A DNA stretch of 60,000 bases from Diphasiastrum complanatum (Eukaryota; Streptophyta; Lycopodiopsida; Lycopodiales; Lycopodiaceae): positions 27,546,649 to 27,606,648 of the forward strand of contig CM055100.1 of assembly GCA_029204225.1 (NCBI GenBank), in the 5' to 3' direction. Shown here one piece after another: positions 1 to 11,228 of the stretch. A program made the position numbers and the translations under genes. How positions within the stretch are numbered: position 1 is the stretch's first letter; the number at the start of each line of letters is the position of its first letter. The notes beneath the pieces were generated by a model. The model worked only from the letters and a program-made list of their open reading frames with translations. It was not told the origin of the DNA and did no database searches.

Positions 1-502
1 ACTTCAAGACCTTCGAAATGAGTCCATTTTCATGTATTTTGGACATATATGCCAATTTTACCTATATAGGGCATATTTTAGGTAAGGAGGGTCTAGAGAG
101 AGGAGAGAGAGTCATCTCTCTCAGCTATATATAGCAGGTAGGCCGTGGAGAAACAGGTTGGAGCAGATCCATTGTATTCATTTGCTTAATGAGAGATTTT
201 TCTATTGGGTTCTCCTTCCATTGTTGGCATTGTGTAGTGATTGAGTTCAAGCTTTGTGTGTATGATCTTAGGTGCTTTCCAAAAGTGGTAGGCTGATGTA
301 TTATGGACTGTATAATGCTATTTTGGGCCGCACTTGATGTTTATGGAAGTTTCCATTTGTGATAAATGCTTTTTGATCAAGTTCTTTGCATTCTAGGTAG
401 CATAGAATGTGTTGCCAATTCCTAGCTTATGTAGTTTGGAGTGCAAGCATTCAAGCCAATGATCTTGGAGTTTAGATCCACTTAGGATCTGTATTTTTCA
501 CA
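1..502 (+). repeat. 5' LTR (partial) of the gag-only element
   Basis: Position 1 corresponds to 4910 of the 3' LTR. The copy ends in CA at 502, just before the primer site. It contains a TATA-like TATATATAG near 125-133 and a GA-rich stretch before it, a plausible LTR promoter. Confidence 0.93.
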
Positions 503-514
503 TGGTATCAGAGC
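503..514 (+). other. Primer-binding site, initiator tRNA-Met type
   Basis: TGGTATCAGAGC follows the LTR with no spacer. This is the usual plant Copia primer site complementary to the 3' end of initiator tRNA-Met. The same 12 bases occur on the minus strand at 24981-24992. Confidence 0.93.
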
Positions 515-1014
515 TAGTTGGCTTCTATTCATAGTAAGTATTCCATTTTTGGTGATATTTGGATGTTTGATCAAGTTCTAGCATGATTTTGCATTGCTTT
601 GTTGATCAAATCTTACTAACCTTTGTTTTGTGAGTTGAACTTGTGGATCAAAAGCATATTTCAGGTCTATTGAAGATCAGAGGCTGAAAAGAAACTATTT
701 TGGATCAGATCATAACACCTAATCATTTGTTGATTGTGAGGCTTGTGCATATTCAATACTAACAATGTTCTTTTCAATCCTATTGTTGACAATCTCCATT
801 CTTGGATGAACACTCTCCTTAAGTGGATGAAACTTCTCCTTAAGTGGATGACAAATGCTCTTTTGAGTGAGTTGTAATTCTCCTAAAGGCTGAGCAAAGC
901 TCCCATTTGGATGACAGATCCCCTTTTTTGGGTGAACATATTGTAAGCTCCATTGTGAAGAGCATATTGTAAAGATTGTCATCAATTTTGGCATAAATTT
1001 TGGTGTACTTTGTT

Positions 1015-1500
1015 GAGCATGTAAGTAACTCTCCTTATGTAATTTGATTGGAGCATTTGCTGGAAGGTGTTAACCATTATGCAAGTGTGTTTTCAGGTTC
1101 TTAACAGGTTGAGGAACATTCTCATGTGAAGTGATCTTAGATCTACATCTAAACACCAAATTTTGACAAGATAGTGAAGCTAGTCTTGTGATTCACTAAG
1201 TGTGCTCATTCATTCACCTCTAAATCTTGTATTTATCACTTGCTGGAGTTTATAAACTTTTAGAAGTGTGGTTTACATGTGGTTTTACAGGTTGAATCAA
1301 TATCTTAGTGTGGTGATCATATGTTGATCAAGTTTGTTCATTACTAGGTAATTTTGGCATCCTAGTTTTGGGTATTTTCTAAGAATGCAAGTAACTCTTC
1401 ACACCATAACTTGATTTGGTCACTTGCTGGAAAGTTTGAGAGCTTAAGCAAGAGTGTGTTCAGGTTGGTTTGAGTTTGTAATCCATTCTTAGTGTGTGCA
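1015..1500 (+). repeat. Three degenerate ~184-bp direct repeats in the retrotransposon leader
   Basis: Three units share a GTAAGTAACTCT-like start, a core TTGCTGGA (the GCTGGA at 1059, 1242 and 1426) and a CAGGTTG-like tail. Spacing is 183 and 184 bp. The complete Copia element has the same three units with the same spacing in its leader (complement cores at 24065, 24249, 24432), so the arrangement is a conserved family feature of the untranslated leader. Confidence 0.75.
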
Positions 1501-1676
1501 AAGTGTTGCATGTGTTTCAATCTTCCTTTCTATGCTTGAAAGCCAAATAGTTTCAAGATAGAGGTCATTTAGGGTTCTAAATCTTTTAAGATCTTCTCCT
1601 TCTTCATTTATTGAGAGAAAGGAGAGTGCTAGGTGCATTAGAACAGAGCCTAAGGACACAAGAAGATTTTAGCATC

Positions 1677-4600
1677 ATGACATCCAATGGTGGAATCATG
1701 TTGGAAGCTAAAGAGAGGTTAAACTCTACAAACTATTCAACTTGGAAAGTGAGGATGGAGTCTTTACTAGAGTTGAATGAGCTAATGGATATAGTTGTGG
1801 GAATTGAAGAAAGACCTCTAATTCTTCAAGAGCAACTAAATTTTGATAGAAGGGCTAAAAGAGCCTTACATATCATAAAGATGAATGTTACCAATGAACT
1901 TCTTAAAGAAGTTGGTAAATGTACTTCTTCAAGTGAAGCATGGAATGCTTTGAAGAAGATCTATGAGTCCAAATCCACATCTAGGGTTCTCACCCTAAGA
2001 AGGCAAATCTTCCAAAGTTGTCAAAGAGAGGGAGAGAGTGCACATTCATTTGTCTTGAAGGTTAAATCCTTGAATGATGATCTAGCATGCATAGATGAAA
2101 GCATAAAGGATGGGGAACTAGTTCAAGTCATGTTGAATGGTTTGCTTGATGAACATTCTAACCTTGTACAATGCTTTGCTATACAAAAGTCCTTGCCAAG
2201 TGTCAATGACTTGCAAGAGATCTTGGTGGCTGAAGAGCATAGGTTGCAAGCCAAAGGTGGTGGTGCATCAACACAAGGTGGAGATGAAGAAGCTCTTTTC
2301 ACAAAGGGCAAGTTCAAAGGCAAGTGGTCCAAGCAAGGTAGTTTGGAGCATGGAAAGCATTCTTCTTCTTTGCAAAGTAGGAAGCAAGATAAGTCCAAGT
2401 TCAAATGTTTTTATTGTGGGATAAAAGGACATTTTGCAAATGAATGCCATAAGAAACAAAATGCTAGATCTAGGTTGAGATCTAATGTACTTCTTGGAGA
2501 TGATAATTGTTGTGCTAACTTGGCAAGCTTTGGTGAATCTATGGTCAATTTTTTGGATCCATTGGATCTTGAAGATGCACTAGTGTTACCTACTAGTCAT
2601 ATGGAGTCATGTGGAGCTAAATTAGCATCATGTTTGTACTCTTCTACTCATGGACTTCCAAGGCTTGGTGGTTCTTCAATGGTGCTAGATGGCAAGTGCA
2701 AAAATGGAAAAAGTAAGGAAGGAGCTAACTTCATCAATGGAGTTGATGAAGATTCTTCTTTGGAAGTGATTGTTGCTAATGACTTGTTTGTTCATATGGA
2801 AAAAGATGGAGATGCTAAGTGTCATTCTTTGCAAGAAGATGGTTGTTCTTCTAATTCTTTTCATATTGATGTATGTAATCATGTGGGAAAAGATGATGGT
2901 GCTTTGAGCATGCTTGAAGGAAATGGTTCTTTTACATCTTTTTGTGATAAAGTCATTTGTGCAACAAGTGGTGTCACATTTCTTCATAAAAAGAGTAGAT
3001 CAAAGGTTTCTATCATGAGACTTGGTGAGGGAGATCACAAGTCAAAAGGAAGAGAAGTATGTGAAGTGTTCAAAGTAGGATGTACTTTGAATGATGTTTT
3101 TATGAACGATAGTGAGGAAGAATCATTATCATATGACTCATTACCTAAATCATTGAGTAGAAGTTCATGTTTGAAAAGAGAGAGTACTTCAATCACTCTT
3201 ATGTTGAAGGTACTAAGGATTCTTTTCTTGGCTTCTAATATTCAAGAGTCTTCTACTTCTTATGGTGCAACTATCAAGAGGGAGGTTTCTAACTTTTGTG
3301 GTGCTAGCATTAAGAGGGAGTCTTGTGAAGGAAAGGGCAATGGAAGAGTGGTTCTTGGGAAGATCCAAAGCATGGATCTAACATCTCTTCATCAACTCAA
3401 AGCATTCTATGATTGTGGTGGATTGTTCATTCATGGTCAAGATGGCAAAAGGTTGGTTGAAGAAGACTACATGGAGCAACTCAAGTGGCAACTTCTTCAA
3501 GGCAAGGGAGATATCATTGGTGAGCTTATTGAGGTTTGTTATGAACTCAAGAGGGCTGTTTTGATTAGGTTTGATACTCATCTTCACCTACTCTACTTCA
3601 TGTTAAATGGAAATGTTGGAATCTATCTTTTGGTTTATGATGGTGGCATTGTTTTCACTAACTATAGTGAAGGGTCAAATTTGAGCATTGATGAGATCTT
3701 GTGGGATCTTAATCATGTGTTTGAGAGGGAGTATCTTCAGAGTTTCAGATCTGAAGATGTTCACATATGCAAGATCTTTGATGTCTTATTGGAAGATCAA
3801 GAGGTTGATCTTGGATTGCTTCATCAACACCAAGAGACAAGTGGCAATTCGAAGCTAGTGAAAAGCATCAAACAAGAGACAAATGGTCAAGGCATTTTGG
3901 ATCTGTTTTTACAGGTTCTTGAAGGTTCAAGTAAGGTCTTTGGAGCTGCAAGGAAGTGTCTTCTTACTCTACCTCACTTGCCTAATCTCATGTATGAACA
4001 TTGTTATGTCAATGTGTTGAAATTGTCAAATTTCAATAAAACTAGTTCCATAGTTTTGCATCCTTTGGATCTTGGAGATGGAATAGTTATCATTGCTGGT
4101 TTGTATGATCAAGTACATGAATTCATTCAGATCTTGAAAGGTATTGAAGTGGTCAATATGTTTTCTTTTGAACAAAGTTCAAGATCTAGTATTCTAGTGT
4201 TGGCAAATTGGCAACTTGTTGACATTGTAGGATCAAGCGTTGTGTGCAAATCTTGTGGAGGTACTTCAAGTATTTCAAGTTCAGGTTTTGGTCATTCAAA
4301 TGGAGTAGGGAACACATCTTTTTGGCATTCATTCCCTCAAAGGCTTTCATGGATTGAAGATCTACAAAGGCAAGGTGGTGATGGAAGTTCATTCATGGAG
4401 ATACATGTTGCATTCACTATATGTATAGTGAAATGTGGAGGAGGCATGCAAACACTTGTTGATCACTTTCATTTACAACTTGTTTGCTGCTATTTTACAG
4501 AGAAACCAGAGATGGATACATGGAGGAATTCATTAATTGAGATTCTATGTTCTTTTACATGTACCATTTTTATGATTCTATGTAAAATTGATGTAAGAAA

Positions 4601-4751
4601 TAGTGAAGCATCCTATATGGACACTATTATCTATATCAATTATGTTGTGTCCTATTTTGTACATATTAGGATCCTTGAGAAGAGATCTATTCTGATGATG
4701 GAGATCATTCTTAAGTTGGAACAAAGTAGTGTTGTAAAACTAGCAAGTTAA
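1677..4751 (+). CDS. Gag protein with long unidentified C-terminal extension
   Basis: The frame is open from 1611, but the ATG at 1677 aligns with the Gag start of the complete Copia element, so I prefer it (1024 aa). The first ~260 residues are a plant Copia Gag with the SNYSTWKVRME region and a CCHC zinc knuckle (C-x2-C-x4-H-x4-C) encoded at 2406-2447, which binds the RNA genome. After about 2460 similarity to the complete element stops: no protease DSG, integrase, RT or RNase H motif appears. The remaining ~760 codons are rich in Ser, Cys and Leu and match nothing I know. At the 3' end similarity returns (KLAS just before the stop at 4749-4751 and the purine tract). The uninterrupted frame in a young element suggests a Gag fusion protein may be made; its function is unknown. 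Confidence 0.8.
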   Translation: MTSNGGIMLEAKERLNSTNYSTWKVRMESLLELNELMDIVVGIEERPLILQEQLNFDRRAKRALHIIKMNVTNELLKEVGKCTSSSEAWNALKKIYESKSTSRVLTLRRQIFQSCQREGESAHSFVLKVKSLNDDLACIDESIKDGELVQVMLNGLLDEHSNLVQCFAIQKSLPSVNDLQEILVAEEHRLQAKGGGASTQGGDEEALFTKGKFKGKWSKQGSLEHGKHSSSLQSRKQDKSKFKCFYCGIKGHFANECHKKQNARSRLRSNVLLGDDNCCANLASFGESMVNFLDPLDLEDALVLPTSHMESCGAKLASCLYSSTHGLPRLGGSSMVLDGKCKNGKSKEGANFINGVDEDSSLEVIVANDLFVHMEKDGDAKCHSLQEDGCSSNSFHIDVCNHVGKDDGALSMLEGNGSFTSFCDKVICATSGVTFLHKKSRSKVSIMRLGEGDHKSKGREVCEVFKVGCTLNDVFMNDSEEESLSYDSLPKSLSRSSCLKRESTSITLMLKVLRILFLASNIQESSTSYGATIKREVSNFCGASIKRESCEGKGNGRVVLGKIQSMDLTSLHQLKAFYDCGGLFIHGQDGKRLVEEDYMEQLKWQLLQGKGDIIGELIEVCYELKRAVLIRFDTHLHLLYFMLNGNVGIYLLVYDGGIVFTNYSEGSNLSIDEILWDLNHVFEREYLQSFRSEDVHICKIFDVLLEDQEVDLGLLHQHQETSGNSKLVKSIKQETNGQGILDLFLQVLEGSSKVFGAARKCLLTLPHLPNLMYEHCYVNVLKLSNFNKTSSIVLHPLDLGDGIVIIAGLYDQVHEFIQILKGIEVVNMFSFEQSSRSSILVLANWQLVDIVGSSVVCKSCGGTSSISSSGFGHSNGVGNTSFWHSFPQRLSWIEDLQRQGGDGSSFMEIHVAFTICIVKCGGGMQTLVDHFHLQLVCCYFTEKPEMDTWRNSLIEILCSFTCTIFMILCKIDVRNSEASYMDTIIYINYVVSYFVHIRILEKRSILMMEIILKLEQSSVVKLAS

Positions 4752-4764
4752 GTTGAAGAGGGAG
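4752..4764 (+). other. Polypurine tract of the gag-only element
   Basis: GTTGAAGAGGGAG lies directly before the TGTG that opens the 3' LTR and would prime plus-strand DNA. The complete Copia element has the same tract in complement at 19872-19884. Confidence 0.85.
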
Positions 4765-5411
4765 TGTGAAAATTGTCAACATTTCCTTGTCTAGTTTTAG
4801 GCCAAAATTGCTAAAAATGGCACATAGTTTAGGATCTGACTTTTCACACGTGTGAAACAGGTCTAGATATTTTTAGTAAGTGTATTTTTTCAGTATGAAG
4901 AAGTGTCAAACTTCAAGACCTTCGAAATGAGTCCATTTTCATGTATTTTGGACATATATGCCAATTTTACCTATATAGGGCATATTTTAGGTAAGGAGGG
5001 TCTAGAGAGAGGAGAGAGAGTCATCTCTCTTAGCTATATATAGCAGGTAGGCCGTGGAGAAACAGGTTGGAGCAGATCCATTGTATTCATTTGCTTAATG
5101 AGAGATTTTTCTATTGGGTTCTCCTTCCATTGTTGGCATTGTGTAGTGATTGAGTTCAAGCTTTGTGTGTATGATCTTAGGTGCTTTCCAAAAGTGGTAG
5201 GCTGATGTATTATGGACTGTATAATGCTATTTTGGGCCGAACTTGATGTTTATGGAAGTTTCCATTTGTGATAAATGCTTTTTGATCAAGTTCTTTGCAT
5301 TCTAGGTAGCATAGAATGTGTTGCCAATTCCTAGCTTATGTAGTTTGGAGTGCAAGCATTCAAGCCAATGATCTTGGAGTTTAGATCCACTTAGGATCTG
5401 TATTTTTCACA
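4765..5411 (+). repeat. 3' LTR of the gag-only element
   Basis: A 647-bp repeat running TGTGAAAATT to TTTTTCACA, so TG...CA ends. It carries the palindrome CACACGTGTG (G-box core) near 4846 and a TATA-like TATATATAG near 5034. Sequence right of 5411 is unrelated and starts ATTTC. Confidence 0.93.
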
Positions 5412-5680
5412 ATTTCTTCTCTTCTAGAGGAGGTCTTGCCCGTAACCAGCGTTCTTGTCCTGTGCTGCTTCAGTCGTCTCAAGATTGCCCTCCTCTTTCA
5501 GCACACCCATTTGCCCTCTGTTTCAGCTTGGTCCCCTTGCTCACTATTGTGTAACGCAAGTTGCTATTTGTCTTCCTCTTGATCGCTTGGCTATTGACCC
5601 CTTTGACATTGTGACTTGGAATCTATTTCTTCTTTTTCTCCTTTGGTGTCTAGTCCTCCCTCCGAGGGGTAAGGGATGCT

Positions 5681-8208
5681 GGTAATAGAGAAACTCGTGC
5701 TCGCCTTCTTCGCTTTCTATCAAAAGACATAGAAACGCTTCATGAGGAACACTTTGCACGTTGTTAGGCACTTGATGCTCACAACTCACAGGTCTCTCAA
5801 CCTCAAGGCGCCCCACCTCTCCACCTACATCTTGGGCAAGTTGGTGAGTATTCTCGCGCAGCCCAAGCTTTAGCTCCTCTCACAACCGCTTTCTCTTCTG
5901 CTGATACTGTTGCTGCTCTCCTAGCTCTTCATCCTGCTTCTGAAGGCATTCTTCCTTTGTTTGTGGAAGACTTTGTGTCTGATGTAGACTTGGTGCTTGA
6001 TCATGATTTTTTCTCATGTGCCTTCCATCGTAGCCCTCGTCTTGCTGTTGGTGGTCCCTCCGGTTTGGTCTATGAACACCTTCATGATTGCTTTCCACCT
6101 GAAGACTCTGCTAGTGGCTTTGTTCAACTCTTTCAGCTCTACTCTTTTATCGCCTCTTGTCACATTCCCTCTTCTATTGCACATCTTTTGTCTACGTCTC
6201 GTTTGATCGCCATGACTAAAGCCTCGGATGGCATCCGTCCCATCGCTACTGGTGAAGTCCTCTTCCGTCTTGTTATCGCTCTATCTGTTTTCAGTTTCAA
6301 CAGATTTTCACCTCTTTTCTCTCCCCTCATCAGTTTGGCATCTACTCCTGGCGGCTGTGAAGCTGTCATTCATGGTTTGTGTGCCACCCTTGATCTCCAT
6401 CCTGACTGGGTTGTTCTCCAAGTGGATGTTTCCAATGCTTTTAACTCTGTTTCTAGATTTGCGATCTTTCAGGAGCTGCGCGCGGCTGGTGTTGAGTTGG
6501 CTTAACTTATCCCTTTTGTGCAGTTGTTCTATGCTATTGAGACTCCTCTCTTTTACAGTCACCATGTGCGCTTTAGAGATCTTTCTACTATCCAGTTTGC
6601 AGCAGGTACTCGTCAAAGTAATCCTTTGGGTGGTCCTCTTTTCGCTCTGGCTCATTTTTGTGCACTTAGAGCTTCTGCAGAGGCCTTTCCCTCCTGCTTA
6701 TTTCCTTCGGTTGTTGATGACCCTCATATTGTTGGTCCTGTTCCTACGGTGCTCCTCACATTTCATCATTTCTCTGAACAGCTGGCTTCTCTTGATTTGT
6801 CTATTCAACCTCGCCAGAGTTCAGTGTGGTCTCCAGCAGGTCTTCCCCCGGACTTTGTTCCTCCTCAAGGTTTTCTTGCTCCTTCGGATGGCATTCGCAT
6901 TCTGGGTGCTCCTTTTGGGTCTACTTCCTTCAGCTCTGCTTTTCTTGGTGAGGCTCTCCAAGAGGATGTTTCTCATTCAGATTTGCTTCCCCAGTTGGGT
7001 GACACTCAGTCGCGTTTGGCATTTTGATGTCTTGCTTTATCCAGCGTTCTTCTTATCTACTGTGGACTTCCCCCCAACTCAGGACTTTTTGCATCTTCTC
7101 TCTTCCTTTGATAGCTCTATTATGGATGTTTTTAGTCGTTCTTTGGGCTTAGGTTCTTTGGATGGTGTGGAGACCCTTTCAGCTCGGAACCAGGCTCAGT
7201 TACCCATTTCTTGTGGAGGTGTGGGTCTTTTCTCTATGGTTTCTTCTGCACCTGCAACTTTTTTTGGGAGCTGGGCCCTTGTCGCCCTACTTTGTCTTCT
7301 CGGTTCCTCTCTGGCTTTCGCCCTCTCTTGGCGGATTGCATTGCTCATATGGATAGCGATTCTTTGCCTTTCTAGCACCTCCTCATCGCGGCACGAGAGC
7401 TCCTCCCCCTCTCTGCCCAAGCTTGTCTTCCTCCTTTTGAGCAACTCCTCACTTTCAGCTCAGATCACCTGCAAGAGACCCTCTTGGAGCGCGTGCACAA
7501 GCAAACCCTTTCCAGCATGCTCTCTGAGGCTCCTTCGTCATTGCATCGAGCTCGATTTCTTTTTTGTGTGGGTCCTAATGCGGGGGCTTGGTTGTCAGCT
7601 CGGCTTGTTATTCCTTCCTTTCGATTGTCTTCGACCATCTTCACCACTGCTCTTCGTCTTCACTTGGGGCTACCTCATCCTTCGGTCTTGGGTCTCTCTA
7701 GGTGTGTTTGTGATCACCCTATTGATGCTCTTGCTATCCACATCCTTCGCTGTCCTTCTGGGAGTGAGCGCACAGCTACGCATGATATTGTTAGAGATGC
7801 AGCGGCCACTATAGCTAGAGATGGAGGATTCCATGTCCTAAGAGAGCAGTCTCATGTCCTTCCTTCTTCCACATCGCACTCTTTCCACAGGTGTGTTGAC
7901 ATTGTCCTCTCTCGGGATGGGCTTTGTACTTTGGCAGATGTTGTTGTTGCTGATCCCACACGTAGTGCCTATTGCCTTGCTCTGCCTTCACACCAGGAGA
8001 AGGGGCAAGCGTGGCATTTCAAGAGAAGGAAAAAAACTACTCCGACAGGCACCCCACTGATGCTTTCCTTCCCCTGGCAATTGAAACTTTTGGCACCTTG
8101 CATCGACGCTTTGAGAATTTTCTTCGCATGTGTTCTCATCAAGCGGCAGAGCATCAAGGTATTCCTGGTTCTATTCTCGTGGCTTCTTTCAAACAACGTA
8201 TTTCATAG
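5681..8208 (+). pseudogene. Broken non-LTR (LINE-class) reverse transcriptase
   Basis: Reading shifts between frames, but the pieces form one plant non-LTR RT: an N-terminal helical part, then ASDGIRPIATGEVLFRL, TPGGCEAVIHG, WVVLQVDVSNAFNSVSR (RT motif A), GTRQSNPLGGPLFALAH (motif B, expected GTRQGDPLGG), a VVDD catalytic pair encoded at 6713-6721 where YADD or FADD is usual, and a thumb-like region. The C-terminus has a Cys/His cluster (C-x-C-x9-H-x3-C, 7703-7753) followed by an Asp-rich segment, recalling the zinc cluster and restriction-like nuclease of R2-type elements. Damage: in-frame stops at 6503 and 7373, frameshifts near 7025, 7275 and 8000, and no recognisable 5' end. It is a dead copy. 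Confidence 0.8.
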
Positions 8209-8214
8209 TCATCT

Positions 8215-9668
8215 TATTTCGATTCTGAAGACCTGATAGAAATAGAAGACGATACCGACGCAGGGAAGGAAGACCAGCTTGGGGGAAGCCAACTCTCATC
8301 AGATACCATTGCCACTTCCACCCAACTTGCCACTCCATCCATCACTCTTGCACCCACTACCACTGTTTCTGTCCTTCCATCATTGCCATTACCCCCCCTC
8401 AAACATTGTTCTTTGGACTAACACTTTCCGACCACACCCCCGACAAGTACCCCACCCTTACCAATCCTGAGGAACTATCAAACGCAGCCAAGCGATCCGT
8501 ATAGAGTCTATCTAAGACCAGCTACCATCTACACTGAATAGTCAGCCAACATACGGAATTGGAAAATAAGGTCAAGCAGCAAGAACAAGTCATAGCAGAG
8601 CAACAAAGGCAAATAAAAAAGAAGATGATGAGGCTGAGGAGAATAAAATATCAGTTATGGAGTGCGAGCCGCCATGGGCAAGCAAGCCAAAGAGCTCAAT
8701 GAAGTCCAAGATATATTAACTTAAGCAATAGATCGACCAAGTTCGTGATAGGTCAACATCTGGAGCAATGATAGTTGATCTCCCTCCAGTGAAGCTGGAA
8801 GATATTCTTGTAAATCCCGCCCTCAAGCTCTAGCAATCAAAATGGAAAAATACGTAAGATATTCAAGAGCGGGAGGCTAACAAGATGAATTTCGAGCAAG
8901 CTATTGAGAAACAAGAAAAAGTCATTCAAGAGTCTTAGAGGCAATTGGAAAAAGTGACGAAGGACCTACAAAAGGTTTTGGACAAAGTGAACCAACTATG
9001 GAACACTGCGTACAAGGCCCAAGTAGAAAATTTTGATCGAAAGCCAAGGGACAAAGACGGAGATGGTGATGCTACAAGACACGATGGATCCACATTCCAA
9101 TTGGATGGCAGTATGGGATCATATAAGAAGGAGACCAAAGCTGCTTCTGGAAGTTTCTCAACCCCCTTACCTAGCTACAAAACTTCCCATTTTTCAATGT
9201 TGGAATTCTCTCAAACCTTCGTGCCCACACATCCTATTCCCCAACCGTCACTCCCCCATCCCAACCTGAGTCGACCCTTGAGACCACACCAAGGACCTCT
9301 TGAGATGTACAAAGCTTGGCGAGACAAGTTCGTGAAACAACTTAGCTCTCCCGATGGCACGTTCTTATCGAGAATCCTATTCCTGGTCAACCCACCAAGT
9401 TCATGGCATCCTCACTTGATCACAACTCACCTGACCTACCAGAAACCAATGCTGATACTGAAGAGTTTGATGACCCCCAAGTTGTGCTACCAACTTCTTG
9501 AAGCTTTTCACCGCCACCTACAGGCTTTAACACTGGCGAACCTGAGCTTTCAACTAGTGAGAGAGCTAGAAAGGAAGATAAAGGCGCCAAAGCTCCTAAG
9601 GTGAGGATAGGAGAACACAATAAGAGAGACTATGGAGCCAAACCGCCCAACCCATTACAGCATTTCTA
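8215..9668 (+). pseudogene. Decayed coding relic, possibly a Gypsy accessory ORF
   Basis: Several frames carry short protein-like stretches: an acidic start, a Ser/Thr/Pro-rich part, a Lys/Glu/Gln-rich coiled-coil-like part around 8550-8990, then a Pro-rich part to about 9660. The longest open piece is 8945-9604. This order (S/T/P-rich, coiled coil, Pro-rich) resembles the extra ORF of the Gypsy element at 42.4-45.6 kb. No catalytic motif is visible and the link is inference. Confidence 0.35.
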
Positions 9669-10477
9669 GATCCAAAAAAGACCCTTTGTAAAGATTCGTT
9701 TTATATTTTTTCTCAAATGTTTCTTATACATGGACCAATCAAAACACTCAAATTTGAAATCTACGTAACGTAACTTTTTGAACCCACATTTTGATTCCAT
9801 ACTAAAAATGACATAACTTTTTAGTGGTAAGTCCAAATTTAGCGAAGTTTGGTGCATTGGAAAGCGCTTGACAAGGGCTTTCCAATGATATGTTAGATAA
9901 CATACTTTTGAGCTAGGATTAAAAAGTTATGGCAAGTCAAAAGTATTAGTGCTATAATATTTTAATAATAAAAAAGGCATCTTGCACGAATTCTTAAAGG
10001 GTCTTTTTGGAAATCAAAACTCCTCTAATGCAATCAGACCAAACCTGGATGTAGCCCCCAAGCCATGCCATGTGAAGCAAGAGGAGAAGAGAGAAACTGG
10101 TAACCTAAACCCAATATGTCGACGGGAGAATCCCCACCTCATTTTATAGAGAGTAGAATCTTGTGCATGTAACCATGCAATCCCCATGCAAGTCAACTAT
10201 AAATATATCACATCTCTTCATGCAGTCCTCATGCCTATATCTGTCACACAGGCATGCAATACTCCATATGTCTCAATTAGAGTGTTTGGGTCCTCTCAAG
10301 GTAATTAGTCACAAACAGGCCTTGACATGGAATTAAATCACAGCGTGACCAATAATCTCGAGTACTGGAGGGCCGGTCTACCATATTAGGACTATTCCAG
10401 GTCCTTAACCGAATATGGCCGTAACGAGCAGTGTATAATAGGGGTGCGGATAATGTCACGAGTGGTCATGAGAGGTC
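9669..10477. other. No gene recognised
   Basis: AT-rich sequence without long frames. A self-similar stretch around 9855-9890 (gaaagcgc / gggctttcc) suggests decayed LTR or repeat DNA. Confidence 0.3.
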
Positions 10478-10741
10478 ATGCTTATTCACTACGAACAAAG
10501 CCTCTTGAGACACACAAATACATATGTTCCAAATGAACAACAGGCTCAACACAAGCTATTGTGCAAAAATTGGAGGGCTGCTGCAATCAGGGAAGAAGCA
10601 TTGGAATATTACAAGCAATGGTGGCAGATAGCAAAGGTGAAGGAATGCGATACCCCAACTTTGGATAGTTGGTTGACCTGGTGGAATGTCAGAGTTCCTC
10701 ATTGGGGAGATTTCATGGTGGTGCGGTACATTTTTCTATAA
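10478..10741 (+). other. Short unidentified ORF, possible exon relic
   Basis: An 87-codon frame rich in Trp (KNWRAAA, YYKQWWQ, LTWWN) looks more protein-like than random sequence but matches nothing I recognise. No supporting neighbour or splice pattern was found. It could equally be a chance frame. Confidence 0.25.
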
Positions 10742-11146
10742 ATCTAGACCACAAAATCCAATTTATTCTTTACCACAAATTAAAATTGATCATGATGAAC
10801 TATTTTTTTTGCTAGATACTGAAACATTTGTGTTTGCGTTTTTGAGGTCTTGGACAGTAATGCTACCGCAAATACTCCACGAACCAATCTATCGGAATTC
10901 AAACATGGTAGCTGGCTAGTTGGAGAGGGGCAAAAAAATAAAATTTCCTCATACGAAGCTATCTCCGACATGGCAAACGCTCTTTTGCAAAGTGCAAAAT
11001 AACAGACATATATTATGGGAAAGCATTTGAGAGCTGGACCATCTCATTGATATAAGTTCATCAAAGCATCCGTTCAAGCCAACAACGGTAGTGCAAACAG
11101 TTCATCATGTTGTCACTCACTCCAATGTACCACAATAGATCCAATT

Positions 11147-11148
<2 letters not shown>
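10742..11148. other. No gene recognised
   Basis: AT-rich sequence between an uncertain ORF and a GA microsatellite; nothing supported. Confidence 0.3.

Positions 11149-11226
<78 letters not shown>
11149..11226 (+). repeat. GA dinucleotide microsatellite
   Basis: About 39 uninterrupted GA units. Ser/Leu-repeat frames on the complement here are artefacts of the repeat. Confidence 0.98.

Positions 11227-11228
<2 letters not shown>

Larger units (their letters stand above)
1..5411 (+). mobile_element. Gag-only (pol-less) Copia-family LTR retrotransposon, 5' LTR cut by window edge
   Basis: The element has matching LTRs (1-502 and 4765-5411), a tRNA-Met primer site directly after the 5' LTR, a leader of about 1.1 kb, one long sense ORF and a purine tract directly before the 3' LTR. 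Over the shared 502 bases I see only two LTR differences (near 131-132 and 327), so the insertion is young. LTR ends, primer site, leader repeats, Gag and purine tract all resemble the complete Copia element at 19217-25647, but protease, integrase, RT and RNase H are missing. It fits the TR-GAG type of non-autonomous element and probably depends on enzymes from a relative. The first ~145 bases of the 5' LTR and the left target duplication lie outside the window. Confidence 0.9.

Noticed and set aside
6228-7814. A 528-codon plus-strand frame over the reverse transcriptase
   Set aside because: It is Leu/Phe-rich and mostly out of register with the RT motifs. Only its 7025-7275 part is real RT sequence after a frameshift. 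The length comes from the low stop density of pyrimidine-rich DNA.
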